Below, piece by piece: positions 51,770 through 60,666 of a DNA stretch of 64,000 nt. The stretch is from Nocardia cerradoensis NBRC 101014. GTDB taxonomy: Bacteria; Actinomycetota; Actinomycetes; Mycobacteriales; Mycobacteriaceae. Each line of letters starts with the position of its first letter. Position 1 is the stretch's first letter. Location: the NCBI RefSeq assembly GCF_000308535.1, contig NZ_BAFW01000146.1, forward strand, positions 1 to 64,000, given 5' to 3'. The position numbers and the translations under genes were made by a program. Below the pieces are notes generated by a model. It ran no database searches. It saw only the letters and a program-made list of their open reading frames with translations, and was not told the DNA's origin.

Positions 51770-52677
51770 GCGCGGCGAGCCGCCGACGGCGGCAGACACT
51801 GCGCACGGTAGCGCTCGCGGTCCTGCGGCGGCCGGGTGGGGCATTCGGGCTGGCGGTGGTGGCCGCGCTGGTGGCCGCGGCGGTGGTGTCGCTGTGGTGG
51901 ACACCGTTCGACCCCCAGGGCACCGATGTCCGTGCGGCCTGGCTACTACCGATGCACCGGGGGCACCTGCTGGGAACCGACCGGGTCGGCCACGACCAAT
52001 TCAGCCTGCTGCTGGCCGGCAGTCGCGAAACCCTTGTCGCCGCAGTGGGTTCGGCGTTCGTGGCCGCGGTGCTCGGCCTCTCGCTGGGCACCGCCGCGGT
52101 GCTGGCGCCGCGGCGGCTCGGCGCGACGCTGGTGCAGGCGATCGATCTCCTGATCGCCTTCCCCGGACTGTTGCTGGCCATGGTGCTCGCCGCGGTGTAC
52201 GGCGGATCCCTGGCGACCGTCGTGGCCGCCATCGGGGTCAGTGCGGGAGTCGCGGTGGCGCGGGTGTCGCGCGGGGAGATCGCCCGTGTGCTCGCGCTGG
52301 ATTTCGTCCTCGCCGCCCGCGCGTGCGGGGCGTCCACCACCCGCATCGTGCGCACCCACCTGCTGCCCAATATCGCGCCCACGATGATCGTGCAGTTGTC
52401 GCTGGTCATGGCGCTCGCCGTGCTGACCGAGGCCGCGCTGACCTACCTCGGCTACGGCAGCTCGCCGTCGACGCCGTCCTGGGGCGGGCTGCTGCACGCG
52501 CAGCAGGACTACATCGCCGCACGTCCCCTGCTGGTCGTCTGGCCCGGGCTCGCGGTGGCGCTGACCGTACTCGGCTTCAATCTGCTGGGCGACGCACTGC
52601 GCGACGCGACCGATCCCCGGCTACGGACCGAGAGGCCTTCTCCGCGACCGCAATCGGCGGACGGGATCCGACAGTGA
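51766..52677 (+). CDS. ABC importer permease, DppC type
   Basis: 303 aa, GTG start in a GTGA overlap. DppC features: N-terminal RPGGAFGLAVVAALVAAAVVSL, HLLGTDRVGHDQFSLLLAGSRETLVAA, the EAA loop FVLAARACGASTTRIVRTHLLPNIAPTMIV and a final VLGFNLLGDALRDATDPRLR. Second membrane subunit of the importer; overlaps the ATPase gene by 4 nt. Confidence 0.92.
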   Translation: MSAASRRRRQTLRTVALAVLRRPGGAFGLAVVAALVAAAVVSLWWTPFDPQGTDVRAAWLLPMHRGHLLGTDRVGHDQFSLLLAGSRETLVAAVGSAFVAAVLGLSLGTAAVLAPRRLGATLVQAIDLLIAFPGLLLAMVLAAVYGGSLATVVAAIGVSAGVAVARVSRGEIARVLALDFVLAARACGASTTRIVRTHLLPNIAPTMIVQLSLVMALAVLTEAALTYLGYGSSPSTPSWGGLLHAQQDYIAARPLLVVWPGLAVALTVLGFNLLGDALRDATDPRLRTERPSPRPQSADGIRQ

Positions 52678-53483
52678 CCCTGCTGGAAGTCGCGGATCTG
52701 ACCGTGCGGATCGACGGCCGGACGGTGCTCGACGGCGTCGGATTCGACCTGGCCGCCGGAGACCGGCTCGGCGTGATCGGCGCCTCCGGATCCGGGAAGT
52801 CGCTGACGGCGCTGGCCATTCTGGGCCTGCTCCCCGACCACGCCGACGTACGCGGCAGCATCCGGTTCGACGGGGTGGAACTGCTGGGTCGCAGCGATCG
52901 GGAGCTGTCCGCGATTCGCGGCCATCGCATCGCGATGGTGTTCCAGGAGCCGCTGTCGGCGCTGAATCCGCTGATGCGGGTGGGCAGGCAGATCGGCGAA
53001 CCGCTGCGCATCCATCGCGGCCTCTCCCGCAAACAGGCACTCGCCGAAGCGCTCTCGCTGGCGGACCGGGTCGGCCTGCCCGATCCGGAACATCTGATCC
53101 GGGCCTATCCGCATCAGCTTTCCGGCGGCCAGCGCCAGCGCGTCGGCATCGCGATGGCATTGGCCTCCCGTCCGGCGCTGCTGCTGGCCGACGAACCCAC
53201 CACCGCCCTCGACGTCACCGTCCAAGCCGAAATCCTCGGGCTGCTCGACGATCTCGTGGTCGACCAGGGCACCGCCCTGCTGTTCGTCACCCACGATCTC
53301 GCCGTGCTCGCCCGAATCGTGCGACGGGTGCTGGTCCTCGGGGACGGCCGGGTCCTGGAAGCCGGTGACCTGCCGCAACTGCTGCGCGAACCTGCCCACC
53401 CGTATACCCGCACGCTGCTCGAACTCGCGCGGGCGAGCGCGTTCCGGCGCGGCACGCCGGATGCGGTAGGAGGCATGCGATGA
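52674..53483 (+). CDS. ABC importer ATPase, DppD type
   Basis: 269 aa from the GTG at 52674. Walker A GASGSGKS (about residue 36), FQEPLSALNPLMRVGRQI typical of Dpp/Opp ATPases, signature LSGGQRQRVGIA, Walker B LLLADEPTTALD, and the switch His in FVTHDL. It lacks the extended Cys-rich C-terminus of many DppD proteins, so an iron-sulfur cluster is unlikely. Overlaps the next ATPase gene by 4 nt. Confidence 0.92.
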   Translation: MTLLEVADLTVRIDGRTVLDGVGFDLAAGDRLGVIGASGSGKSLTALAILGLLPDHADVRGSIRFDGVELLGRSDRELSAIRGHRIAMVFQEPLSALNPLMRVGRQIGEPLRIHRGLSRKQALAEALSLADRVGLPDPEHLIRAYPHQLSGGQRQRVGIAMALASRPALLLADEPTTALDVTVQAEILGLLDDLVVDQGTALLFVTHDLAVLARIVRRVLVLGDGRVLEAGDLPQLLREPAHPYTRTLLELARASAFRRGTPDAVGGMR

Positions 53484-54253
53484 CGCTGCTCGAAGCGACC
53501 GGGTTGTCACGCCGATTCAGGCTCCCGCGCCGCTCGCCGTGGGAGCGCCCACCGTTGCGGCACGCCGTGCGGGATGTCGGATTGTCGCTCGCCGAGGGCG
53601 CCCGGCTGGGGATCGTCGGCGAATCGGGGTCCGGCAAATCGACGCTGCTGCGTTTGCTGCTGGCCCTGGACCGGCCCGACGCGGGACGGATCCGATACCG
53701 CGACCGGCCCGTCACCGGCCGCGACCTCGCCTGGTTCCGTCGCGAGGTCCAGGTGGTGCTGCAGGATCCACTCAATTCGCTGGACCCGCGACTGCTGGTG
53801 GGCGATTCGATCGCCGAACCCCTGCGCTGTCTGCGCGTTCCCGGCGACCACGAGGAACGCATCGCCGAAGTGCTCGCCGCGGTCGGCCTGGAACCCGATG
53901 CGGCGCAGCGGTATCCACACGAATTCTCCGGCGGGCAACGGCAGCGGATCGCGATCGCGCGGGCACTCGCGCCGCGGCCACGGGTACTCGTCGGCGACGA
54001 GCCGTTCTCCGCGCTGGACGCGGCGATCCGCGCTCAGATCATCGACCTGGTCCGCGACCTCGCCGACGAGTTCGGCCTCTCGCTGATACTGGTCTCGCAC
54101 GATATCGGCGTCGTCCGGCAACTCTGCGACGAGCTGCTGGTGATGAAGGACGGGTCGGTCGTCGAATCCGGCTCCACTGCAACGGTTCTCGACAATCCCC
54201 GCCATCCGTACACCCGCACGCTGCTGGACGCCGTCCCGACGTTGCCATGGTGA
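53480..54253 (+). CDS. ABC importer ATPase, DppF/OppF type
   Basis: 257 aa. Walker A GESGSGKST, VLQDPLNSLDPRLLVGDSI, signature FSGGQRQRIAIARAL, Walker B VLVGDEPFSALDAAI, and VSHDIGVVRQLCDEL. The C-terminal HPYTRTLLDAVP is typical of this subunit. Last gene of the metY-like/hydrolase/Dpp run. Confidence 0.92.
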   Translation: MTLLEATGLSRRFRLPRRSPWERPPLRHAVRDVGLSLAEGARLGIVGESGSGKSTLLRLLLALDRPDAGRIRYRDRPVTGRDLAWFRREVQVVLQDPLNSLDPRLLVGDSIAEPLRCLRVPGDHEERIAEVLAAVGLEPDAAQRYPHEFSGGQRQRIAIARALAPRPRVLVGDEPFSALDAAIRAQIIDLVRDLADEFGLSLILVSHDIGVVRQLCDELLVMKDGSVVESGSTATVLDNPRHPYTRTLLDAVPTLPW

Positions 54254-54341
54254 CCTCCACCAGCACCACGGCAGCGGCCCGCTACCGTGGTCCGGGACGT
54301 GTGGCCCGCGAAGTACCCGCCCACTACCTCGGAGGTGACCG

Positions 54342-55553
54342 ATGACCAGCGGCACATCAGCGATCGAGCTCGAGACGTTGACCGACGCCGGCGAGGTGCG
54401 CGCGGCCGGAGACATCTTCCGCACCGCGATGGTGGGGCTGCCGCCGCTGCCACGAGAGGCCGACGGACTGGTGGAGCCCGGACGTACGCTGGGCGCTCGC
54501 CTGGACGGCCGGCTGGTCGGCGCCGCCGACTCCTACACCAGTTGGCTCGTCGTTCCCGGTGGGGAGCGCGTGCCCCACGCGGCGGTGACACATGTCGGCG
54601 TCCTTCCGACCCACACTCGCCGGGGCGTGGTGAGTGCGCTGCTGCGGCGTCAGCTCGCCGATATCGCCGCGCGCGGCGAAGTGGTCGCGAGTCTGCGCGC
54701 CACCCAGGGCGGTATCTACGAGCGGTTCGGCTACGGCGTGGCCGGCTCGTACGCGACGCTCGAGCTGGATCGGCGGCAGGCCCGGTTGCGCGACACCGTG
54801 GCCCAGGGTGGGCCGGTGCGCTACCTCGACGCCGAGAACCGGTGGGAGACGCTGGCGAAAATCTATGCGGCAGCCGACATTTCGTGGAACGGCGCGATCG
54901 ACCGGACGCCGTATTGGTGGCGATTCCAGGAGTTGGTCGCCGGCACCGCAGGCTGGACGGTAGTGCACGGCGAACCCGGCGCCGAGGACGGATTTCTGCG
55001 CTACCGTCCGGCCGAGGGCACCGGCTGGCCGCGCAATCCGCAGCGCACGGTCATTGTCGACGATTGGGTCGCCACCACGCCCACCGCCTACCGCGGACTG
55101 CTGCGGCATCTGCTCACCCATGACATCGTGGACCGGATCGTGGTCACCTTCGCACCCGTCGACAGTCCGCTGCGGCACCTGTTCACCGACGAGCGCGTGG
55201 TCACCGTCGCCGGCGTGCACGACGAGACCTGGTTGCGGCTCGTGGACGTCCCGACGGCACTGGAACGGCGCAGCTACCGCCAGGCACCGCCCGTGGTCCT
55301 CGCGGTGACCGATGACATCCTGCCCGCCAACACCGGCTCCTACCGGATCGCCGCCGATGCCGTCACCCGCGTCGACGCCCCCGCCGATCTCACCACCGAC
55401 GTGGCCGCTCTCGCCGCGGCATACCTCGGCGGATCCACCTGGCACCAGCTGGCCCTGGCCGGTCGCGTACGCGAAAACCGCAGCGGCGCAATCGAAGACG
55501 CGGACGACCTGTTCACCACTACCTCGGCCCCGTTCGCCGGCACCTACTTCTGA
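54342..55553 (+). CDS. Eis-like GNAT N-acetyltransferase
   Basis: 403 aa, the length of mycobacterial Eis. The first GNAT domain has VTHVGVLPTHTRRGVVSALLRRQL (acetyl-CoA loop V-x-P-x-x-R-R-x-G) and QGGIYERFGYGVAGSYATLEL. A second GNAT-like half and a sterol-carrier-like C-terminus follow, and the protein ends in Phe (FAGTYF), as in Eis where the C-terminal carboxylate is the general base. Eis acetylates aminoglycosides and protein lysines; the substrate here is unknown. It interrupts the sulfur genes, in their orientation. Confidence 0.9.
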   Translation: MTSGTSAIELETLTDAGEVRAAGDIFRTAMVGLPPLPREADGLVEPGRTLGARLDGRLVGAADSYTSWLVVPGGERVPHAAVTHVGVLPTHTRRGVVSALLRRQLADIAARGEVVASLRATQGGIYERFGYGVAGSYATLELDRRQARLRDTVAQGGPVRYLDAENRWETLAKIYAAADISWNGAIDRTPYWWRFQELVAGTAGWTVVHGEPGAEDGFLRYRPAEGTGWPRNPQRTVIVDDWVATTPTAYRGLLRHLLTHDIVDRIVVTFAPVDSPLRHLFTDERVVTVAGVHDETWLRLVDVPTALERRSYRQAPPVVLAVTDDILPANTGSYRIAADAVTRVDAPADLTTDVAALAAAYLGGSTWHQLALAGRVRENRSGAIEDADDLFTTTSAPFAGTYF

Positions 55554-55574
55554 ACCCGGCGCGACCGCCGCCCG

Positions 55575-56342
55575 TCAGGGGCGGTCCAGCACCACCCGGG
55601 CCAGCGAGTCCAGCGCGAACCCGATCAGGCCGATCACCACGATCACCGCCATCACCTGGTCGTAGGCGAGCTGGTCGCGGGCATTGAGGATCTGATAGCC
55701 GAGGCCGGACCGCACCCCGAGCATCTCGGCCGGGACCAGCACCACCCAGGCGATGCCGAGCCCGACGCGGAATCCGGTCTGCACCGGCCCGCGGATCGCG
55801 GGCAGGATCACCGAGGTCAACTGCTCGCGCCGGGTCGCACCGAACGACCGCGCCACCAACAGCAGACCCGGGTCGATGGATCGCACACCCGCGGCGGTGT
55901 TCAGCACGATGGGCCACACCGAGGCCGCGGCCACCAGGAAGATCACCGGCTGGTGCCCGATCCCGAACAGCGCCACCGCGATCGGCGCCCACGACAGCGG
56001 TGAGATCATGCGCAGGAACTGCACCACGGGCGCGACCGCGGCTTCGGTGGCGGCGTGCAGTCCGAGCAGCAGCCCCAGCGGAACACCGACGGTGACCGCG
56101 ATCAGCAATCCCACCAGCAGCCGCCACATACTCACCGCGATATCGGGAAGCAGCACACCCCGATCGAGCAGTCCGGCAATGGCCCCGGGCACGTGCTGCG
56201 GCCCGAATTCGCGCAGCAGCGACTGCGGTCCGGCCACCAGATCGGTGAGCACCCACCACAGCAGGATCGCGGCGCCGAGGGCGGCCAGGCGTGGTAACCA
56301 GGCCGCGACGCGGCGACGTGGGCGGGCGGCGACGATAGTCAC
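55575..56342 (-). CDS. ABC importer permease, SsuC/TauC type
   Basis: 255 aa, GTG start in a 4-nt overlap with the binding-protein gene. Helices from LAALGAAILLWWVLTDLV onward, and the EAA loop ARSFGATRREQLTSVILPAIRGPVQTGFRVGLGIAWVVLVPAEMLG, the usual signature of sulfonate/taurine/nitrate permeases. Membrane channel of the SsuABC-like system; last gene of a five-gene minus-strand operon. Confidence 0.9.
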   Translation of the reverse strand: MTIVAARPRRRVAAWLPRLAALGAAILLWWVLTDLVAGPQSLLREFGPQHVPGAIAGLLDRGVLLPDIAVSMWRLLVGLLIAVTVGVPLGLLLGLHAATEAAVAPVVQFLRMISPLSWAPIAVALFGIGHQPVIFLVAAASVWPIVLNTAAGVRSIDPGLLLVARSFGATRREQLTSVILPAIRGPVQTGFRVGLGIAWVVLVPAEMLGVRSGLGYQILNARDQLAYDQVMAVIVVIGLIGFALDSLARVVLDRP

Positions 56343-57484
56343 GATGGATCGATCTCCTCGATGCGAGTGAGCCCCGCGGGCAGTCCGAAGGCAGCGGGCC
56401 CGCCCGCGCGGTCCAGGGCGGAGCGGACGAAGCGGTCGTCGACGAGTTCGCCGTGCGCGCTCGCCGGATCCAAGCGGGACAGGAAGCGGGTGTCACCGTC
56501 GACGACGGTGTCGTGCATGGCGGTGGCGAGCGCGGCGGTGAAACTCGGAAAGGGGAAGGGCTGGAAGCCGATTCGCTGCGGATGCCAGCCGGGATGCCGG
56601 ACCGGGATCCGGTCGGAATAGGTCAGTGCCTTCGTGATCGCGGGCAGCGGTTGCGGAAGATATCTTCCCGCGAGCTGTTTCGCCGCCGCGGGGCGGTCGG
56701 CGCCGATCCGCAGCTGCGCGGCGACCACCGCGTCCACCACCGCCTGCGCTACGGCGGGCCGGCTGTCCAGAAGGTCCTGATGCACCACCAGCGCGCAGCA
56801 GGCGTGGTCGCGCCACAGGTCGCCGAGGAAGCGGTGGATATGCCCGACGCCGCGCAGTTCCGCTCCCGCGTTGAACGGGTCGGCGACGGTGAAGGCGCTG
56901 ATCGACCCGTTGGCCAGGGCCGGAATCATATCCGAGGGACTCATCACGATCAGCTCCACGGTGCCCGCCGAGCGCGAGGCCGAACTCCGGATCACCGGCC
57001 GTAAACCGTTGGCGCGCAACCACTGCTGGATCACGATGTTGTGGATCGACCACCAGAACGGGATCGCCACCTGCGTACCGGCCAGTTCGCCGGGTTCGGT
57101 GATGCCGGGAGCGACGGTCAGGGCGGAACCGTTGGTGTGGTTCCAGCCGAGAATCCGAGCCGGGGCACCCAGGCCGAACCGCAGCTGAATCGCCATCGGC
57201 ATCAGCAGGTGCACGATATCGACCTGGCGGGTGAGAAACGCCTCCGCCAGCGCGGACCAGCTGCGAAACAGGACGGGCTGGGCGAATTCGGGGCCGCGCT
57301 CGGCGATCAGCAGCGGGGCCGCGTCGGTGATCGGCAGATATCCGATACGCAACCGGTCACCGCCGATGCCGCGGCGGTCGGCCGCGGCCACGCCCAGATC
57401 GGCCAATCCGGCCAGCCCACCGGCGGCGACGAGTCCGGCGCAGCCGCACAGCAGGCCACGCCGCGAGATCGAGGGCGGCCTCAT
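56339..57484 (-). CDS. ABC importer substrate-binding protein, SsuA/TauA-like
   Basis: 381 aa. A twin-arginine-like start (SISRRGLLCGCAGLVAAGGLAGLADLG) suggests Tat export. The body has LRIGYLPITDAAPLLIAERGPEF, LTRQVDIVHLLMPMAIQLRFG, ISAFTVADPFNAGAELRGVGH and WRDHACCALVVHQDLLDSRPAVAQAVVDAV, the NMT1/SsuA-like pattern for aliphatic sulfonate, taurine or nitrate binding. Overlaps neighbours by 4 nt on both sides. The ligand is inferred from the operon's sulfur context. Confidence 0.88.
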   Translation of the reverse strand: MRPPSISRRGLLCGCAGLVAAGGLAGLADLGVAAADRRGIGGDRLRIGYLPITDAAPLLIAERGPEFAQPVLFRSWSALAEAFLTRQVDIVHLLMPMAIQLRFGLGAPARILGWNHTNGSALTVAPGITEPGELAGTQVAIPFWWSIHNIVIQQWLRANGLRPVIRSSASRSAGTVELIVMSPSDMIPALANGSISAFTVADPFNAGAELRGVGHIHRFLGDLWRDHACCALVVHQDLLDSRPAVAQAVVDAVVAAQLRIGADRPAAAKQLAGRYLPQPLPAITKALTYSDRIPVRHPGWHPQRIGFQPFPFPSFTAALATAMHDTVVDGDTRFLSRLDPASAHGELVDDRFVRSALDRAGGPAAFGLPAGLTRIEEIDPS

Positions 57485-58209
57485 ACTGTCACCGACACAT
57501 CACGATAGCGGTCGATGATGCTGTGCCGCAGCGTGTTCCGCTCGTCGTCGGAGCCAGGGCGCGGGAACTGGGCCCGCACGGTGCCGCCGTGGCCGATCAG
57601 GACGATCCGGTCGCCCAGTCGCAGCGCCTCGTCGACGTCGTGGGTGACCAGGACGGTGGTGCAGCCGAGGTCCGCGACCAGCGCGGCGAGCCAGTCCTGC
57701 AGGTCGGCGCGCACCGCCGGATCCAGGGCGCTGAAGGGTTCGTCGAGCAGCAACAGCTGTGGCCGCACCGCGACGGCACGCATCACCGCGACCCGCTGCG
57801 CCTGCCCACCGGAGAGCTCATCGGGCATCCGTCCGGACAGCCCGGCCAGGCCGAACCGCTCGAGCAGCGCATCCGTGCCCGCGGGATCGAAATCAGCACG
57901 GTGACGAGCGAACCGGCCGCCGAACCGCACGTTGTCGCGCACGGTCAACCACGGCATCAGCAGCGGCTGCTGGAATACCATGCCGGTCGCCGGATTCGGC
58001 TGCCCGTCGCCCCAGCCGATACTGCCGCCGTCGAGCCGGTCCAGCCCGGCGATGATGCGCAGCAGCGTCGATTTGCCGCTGCCGCTGGGGCCGAGGATCA
58101 CCAGCAACTCACCCGCCGCGACCTCCAGATCGACGCCGTCGAGGACCGGTGTGCCGTGGTGGGCGTAGCTCTTGCGCGCGCCCGCTAGTCGTACTGCGAC
58201 AGTTCCCAT
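57481..58209 (-). CDS. ABC importer ATPase, SsuB/TauB type
   Basis: 242 aa from the ATG at 58209, overlapping the dehydrogenase gene by 25 nt (an internal GTG just downstream is possible). Walker A GPSGSGKST, Q-loop MVFQQPLLMPWLTVRDNVRFG as in SsuB/TauB/NrtD, signature LSGGQAQRVAVMRA, Walker B LLLLDEPFSALD and switch VTHDVDEAL. Confidence 0.92.
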   Translation of the reverse strand: MGTVAVRLAGARKSYAHHGTPVLDGVDLEVAAGELLVILGPSGSGKSTLLRIIAGLDRLDGGSIGWGDGQPNPATGMVFQQPLLMPWLTVRDNVRFGGRFARHRADFDPAGTDALLERFGLAGLSGRMPDELSGGQAQRVAVMRAVAVRPQLLLLDEPFSALDPAVRADLQDWLAALVADLGCTTVLVTHDVDEALRLGDRIVLIGHGGTVRAQFPRPGSDDERNTLRHSIIDRYRDVSVTV

Positions 58210-59216
58210 CGCAATTGGCCTTCCGAGGGAGATTGAACGGGCAGGAAGGCGGCCTCGCGGAACCGCCGATTGGTATCGCAGCCACGCGCGAATCCGGCGC
58301 CGCCGCGCAGCGTCGATTCCAGCCGGGTGGCATCCACCGCGATCCGGGACGCGTCGAGCCGCACCCGGATCAGATCGGCCGGCGCGACCCGGCCCGGATC
58401 GGTGGCGAAGTCGTAGAGCCGCGCGCGCACCGATTCCTGCCGGGCCGCCAGACCGGTGTGCTCGCCGCGGAATGGGGCGCCGAGGCCGTCGAGCAAGCCC
58501 GCGGCCTCGGCCACCGATCTGCCCGCGATGCCGCTGCAGAACGCGGTCTGCAGGAGCAGGAATATCGGCCGGACGGCGGCGCCGAAAAGAGGCAGATCCG
58601 TGGTCACGACCTGCTCGTCGGGCACCTCGACGTGGTCGAAGATCAGCGCGGTCGAACCGGTGGCGCCCAGTGCCAGTAGTTCCGGCGCGGGTCGCACCCG
58701 CACGCCGTCGGCATCGGCGGCGACGACGGCGACACACCCCGATCCCTCCCGATCGCGGTAGGGAAACACGATCAGCGCGTCATCGAAGACGTTGGAGGCC
58801 CAGGCGATCGGCCCCGAGACCGAGCGGGTGGCACCCTCGTCGGCCCGCAGCGGCAACTCGCCGAGGCCGGCGAGATGTTTGAGTGCCGCGGCCATCGCGG
58901 TGACGCCCACCCGGCGCCCGGACGCGAGGTCGTCCAGGTACCGCGCCTGCACCGATTCCGGTGCACGCCGGACGTATTCGAGGGTCATCCGCTGGGCCCA
59001 CAGCGAGAATCCGGCGGCGAGGCTTTCGGCGGCGACCTCTTCGACCACGGCCGCGAACTCGCGAATATCGCTGTCGCCCAATCCGATCGAGAGCAGATCC
59101 CGGGCCCCGATCTCGGCGATATCGGCCCGCACGTCGGTGGTGGCGGCATCGAGCGCGGCGGCGCGATCGCGCACGAAGGCGGCCACCGCCGCCCGGGCCG
59201 GTGCGGTGACGGTCAT
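58185..59216 (-). CDS. Acyl-CoA-dehydrogenase-fold protein, SfnB/DszC-like
   Basis: 343 aa from the ATG at 59216, ATGA-coupled to the DUF4242 gene. ACAD-fold segments include SLWAQRMTLEYVRRAP, GVTAMAAALKHLAGLGELPLRA, IAWASNVFDDALIVFPYR, a flavin-side TGSTALIFDHVEVPDEQVVT and RLYDFATD. Shorter than most ACADs (about 380-400). Such proteins next to ssu genes (SfnB, DszC) are flavin monooxygenases or desulfurisation enzymes rather than beta-oxidation enzymes, so it may act on the imported organosulfur compound. Confidence 0.75.
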   Translation of the reverse strand: MTVTAPARAAVAAFVRDRAAALDAATTDVRADIAEIGARDLLSIGLGDSDIREFAAVVEEVAAESLAAGFSLWAQRMTLEYVRRAPESVQARYLDDLASGRRVGVTAMAAALKHLAGLGELPLRADEGATRSVSGPIAWASNVFDDALIVFPYRDREGSGCVAVVAADADGVRVRPAPELLALGATGSTALIFDHVEVPDEQVVTTDLPLFGAAVRPIFLLLQTAFCSGIAGRSVAEAAGLLDGLGAPFRGEHTGLAARQESVRARLYDFATDPGRVAPADLIRVRLDASRIAVDATRLESTLRGGAGFARGCDTNRRFREAAFLPVQSPSEGQLRWELSQYD

Positions 59217-59734
59217 GTCCGCGGATCCGCGAGCGTGTGCAGCCGGTCGACCGGGGTGCTGACCGCGGCGCGCGCCCGCCGCACCGCCGCCTCGTCGGGC
59301 GCGTCGTAGAAGCACAGGCATTTGGCCGTGTCCTCGCGCACGTAGGTGCGCAGGAAGCTGACCTCGGGGACGTCAGCGTATTTCGGCGCATTGGCCTTCT
59401 TGCGCGCCAGGTAGGTGTCCATGTCGATCTCGGCGGGAATATCCCATTCGACCAGGTATCCGGCGGCGGGACGGGCGGCTTTGACGGTGGCGAGGTCGGC
59501 GCCGACCAGCCGCACCTGGTGGGGACCGTCGATCGCGGCCGCGAACACCTGGTCCGCGGCCAGTGCGGGAGCGGCGCATCCGGCGAATTCGGCGATCGCG
59601 AAGATACGGCCCGCACCGGCGGTGACCTGCGCCTCGATGAGTTCACCGCCCGCCTTGTCGGCGTGCGCGCCGAATTCGCCGATGGTGCGACCGGGCTCGC
59701 CGGTGGGCACGAGTTCGTACAGATACAGGGACAT
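59213..59734 (-). CDS. DUF4242-domain (nickel-binding-like) protein
   Basis: 173 aa with two similar ferredoxin-like halves. The C-terminal half EVSFLRTYVREDTAKCLCFYDAPDEAAVRRARAAVSTPVDRL is the DUF4242 pattern (SCO4226-like, nickel binding), with the Cys pair CLC. The N-terminal half starts LYLYELVPTGEPGRTIGEF. First structural gene of the ssu-like operon, 108 nt after the leader peptide stop. Role in sulfur use unknown. Confidence 0.82.
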   Translation of the reverse strand: MSLYLYELVPTGEPGRTIGEFGAHADKAGGELIEAQVTAGAGRIFAIAEFAGCAAPALAADQVFAAAIDGPHQVRLVGADLATVKAARPAAGYLVEWDIPAEIDMDTYLARKKANAPKYADVPEVSFLRTYVREDTAKCLCFYDAPDEAAVRRARAAVSTPVDRLHTLADPRT

Positions 59735-59842
59735 CGACAGCCGCCTTTCGGGACAGGCTCGGGGAAGGGCTCGACGGCCGCGCGGACACGGCGGCCGGAG
59801 ATGTGCGCGAACGTACGACGTCTCGCGGGAAACGCGGACGCC

Positions 59843-59923
59843 TCAGCGTCGCCGGCGACAGGCAGCGCCCGCCACGCGCACGAGATCCACGTGCAGTCGG
59901 CGGGTGAGGTTGCTGCGGGTCAC
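59843..59923 (-). CDS. Leader peptide of the sulfur operon
   Basis: 26 codons from GTG at 59923 to TGA at 59843-59845, too short for routine gene calling. The core RRLHVDLVRVAGAACR matches the short HVDL-R-V-A-x-A-x-CR peptides recorded as putative leader peptides upstream of sulfur-assimilation operons in Streptomyces, Nocardia and relatives. TAGTCT (59930-59935 on the minus strand) could be the -10, with the GTG at the transcript 5' end (leaderless). Translation of the CR end may sense cysteine or arginine supply and control the downstream genes; the mechanism is inferred. Confidence 0.8.
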   Translation of the reverse strand: MTRSNLTRRLHVDLVRVAGAACRRRR

Positions 59924-59942
59924 GCATTCAGACTAAACATGT

Positions 59943-59956
59943 ACAGAACGTTCTGT
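59943..59956. promoter_or_regulatory. TetR operator between leader peptide and TetR gene
   Basis: A perfect 14-bp palindrome ACAGAACGTTCTGT lies 19 nt before the TetR ATG (59975) and just upstream of the likely leader-peptide promoter. One bound dimer could control both directions. Confidence 0.75.
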
Positions 59957-59974
59957 CTACTCCGAGGGGTGGTT

Positions 59975-60589
59975 ATGGTGGAAGGCGTGGCCACAACAAC
60001 GGAGCCGGCCGAGCGGCAGCAGTCGACCCGGCGCGGCAAACCCGCGCCGGCGCAGCGCCTCCTGGACACCGCGACCGACCTGTTCTCGCGCTACGGCATC
60101 CGCGCGGTCGGCATCGACCGGGTGCTGGCCGAGGCCGGAGTGGCGCGGGCGAGCCTGTATCAGAGTTACGGCTCCAAAGACGCTCTGGTGCAGGCTTATC
60201 TGGAACACCTCGACCGCCGCGACCGCAGCCGCTGGGACGAGGCGGTGGCAGCGGTGCGCGAACCGGTGGACAAGGTGCTGACATTCTTCGATCTCGCACT
60301 GGCCTCGGCGCCCACCAAGGGGTTCCGGGGCTGCCAATACGCCAACGCGGCCACCGAATTCCCCGATCAGGCACTGGAACCGGTTGTGGCCCACCGCCGC
60401 TGGATGTTCGACACCCTGACCACCCTGCTCCGCGAATGCGGCAGCACCGACCCCGAGGAACTGGCCGTGCGCCTCCAGCTCGTCTACGACGGCGCGCTGT
60501 CGGGATCGAAATTCGCTCACTCGCTCGAACCGCTGCGGACGGGCCGCAGCCTCGCCGCGCAATTGATCGCCCAATCACTGCCACGATGA
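59975..60589 (+). CDS. TetR/AcrR family regulator, divergent from the sulfur operon
   Basis: 204 aa from the ATG at 59975 (GAGGGG upstream). HTH: RLLDTATDLFSRYGIRAVGIDRVLAEAGVARASLYQSYGSKDALVQAYLEHLDRRDR; then a C-terminal domain with GFRGCQYANAATEFPD, as in YcdC/LmrA-like TetR proteins. The ACAGAACGTTCTGT site links it to the leader peptide and ssu-like operon. Confidence 0.9.
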   Translation: MVEGVATTTEPAERQQSTRRGKPAPAQRLLDTATDLFSRYGIRAVGIDRVLAEAGVARASLYQSYGSKDALVQAYLEHLDRRDRSRWDEAVAAVREPVDKVLTFFDLALASAPTKGFRGCQYANAATEFPDQALEPVVAHRRWMFDTLTTLLRECGSTDPEELAVRLQLVYDGALSGSKFAHSLEPLRTGRSLAAQLIAQSLPR

Positions 60590-60666
60590 CGGCGCGCCGA
60601 ATCCGGCACCCAGCGGTAACATAACGCTCGTACGGTTTGCACACCTTCGGCGAGTGGGAGCGGCCC

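Noticed and set aside
53772..53981. Small minus-strand frames inside the ABC transporter genes
   Set aside because: Antisense shadows of strongly conserved ATPase and permease genes.
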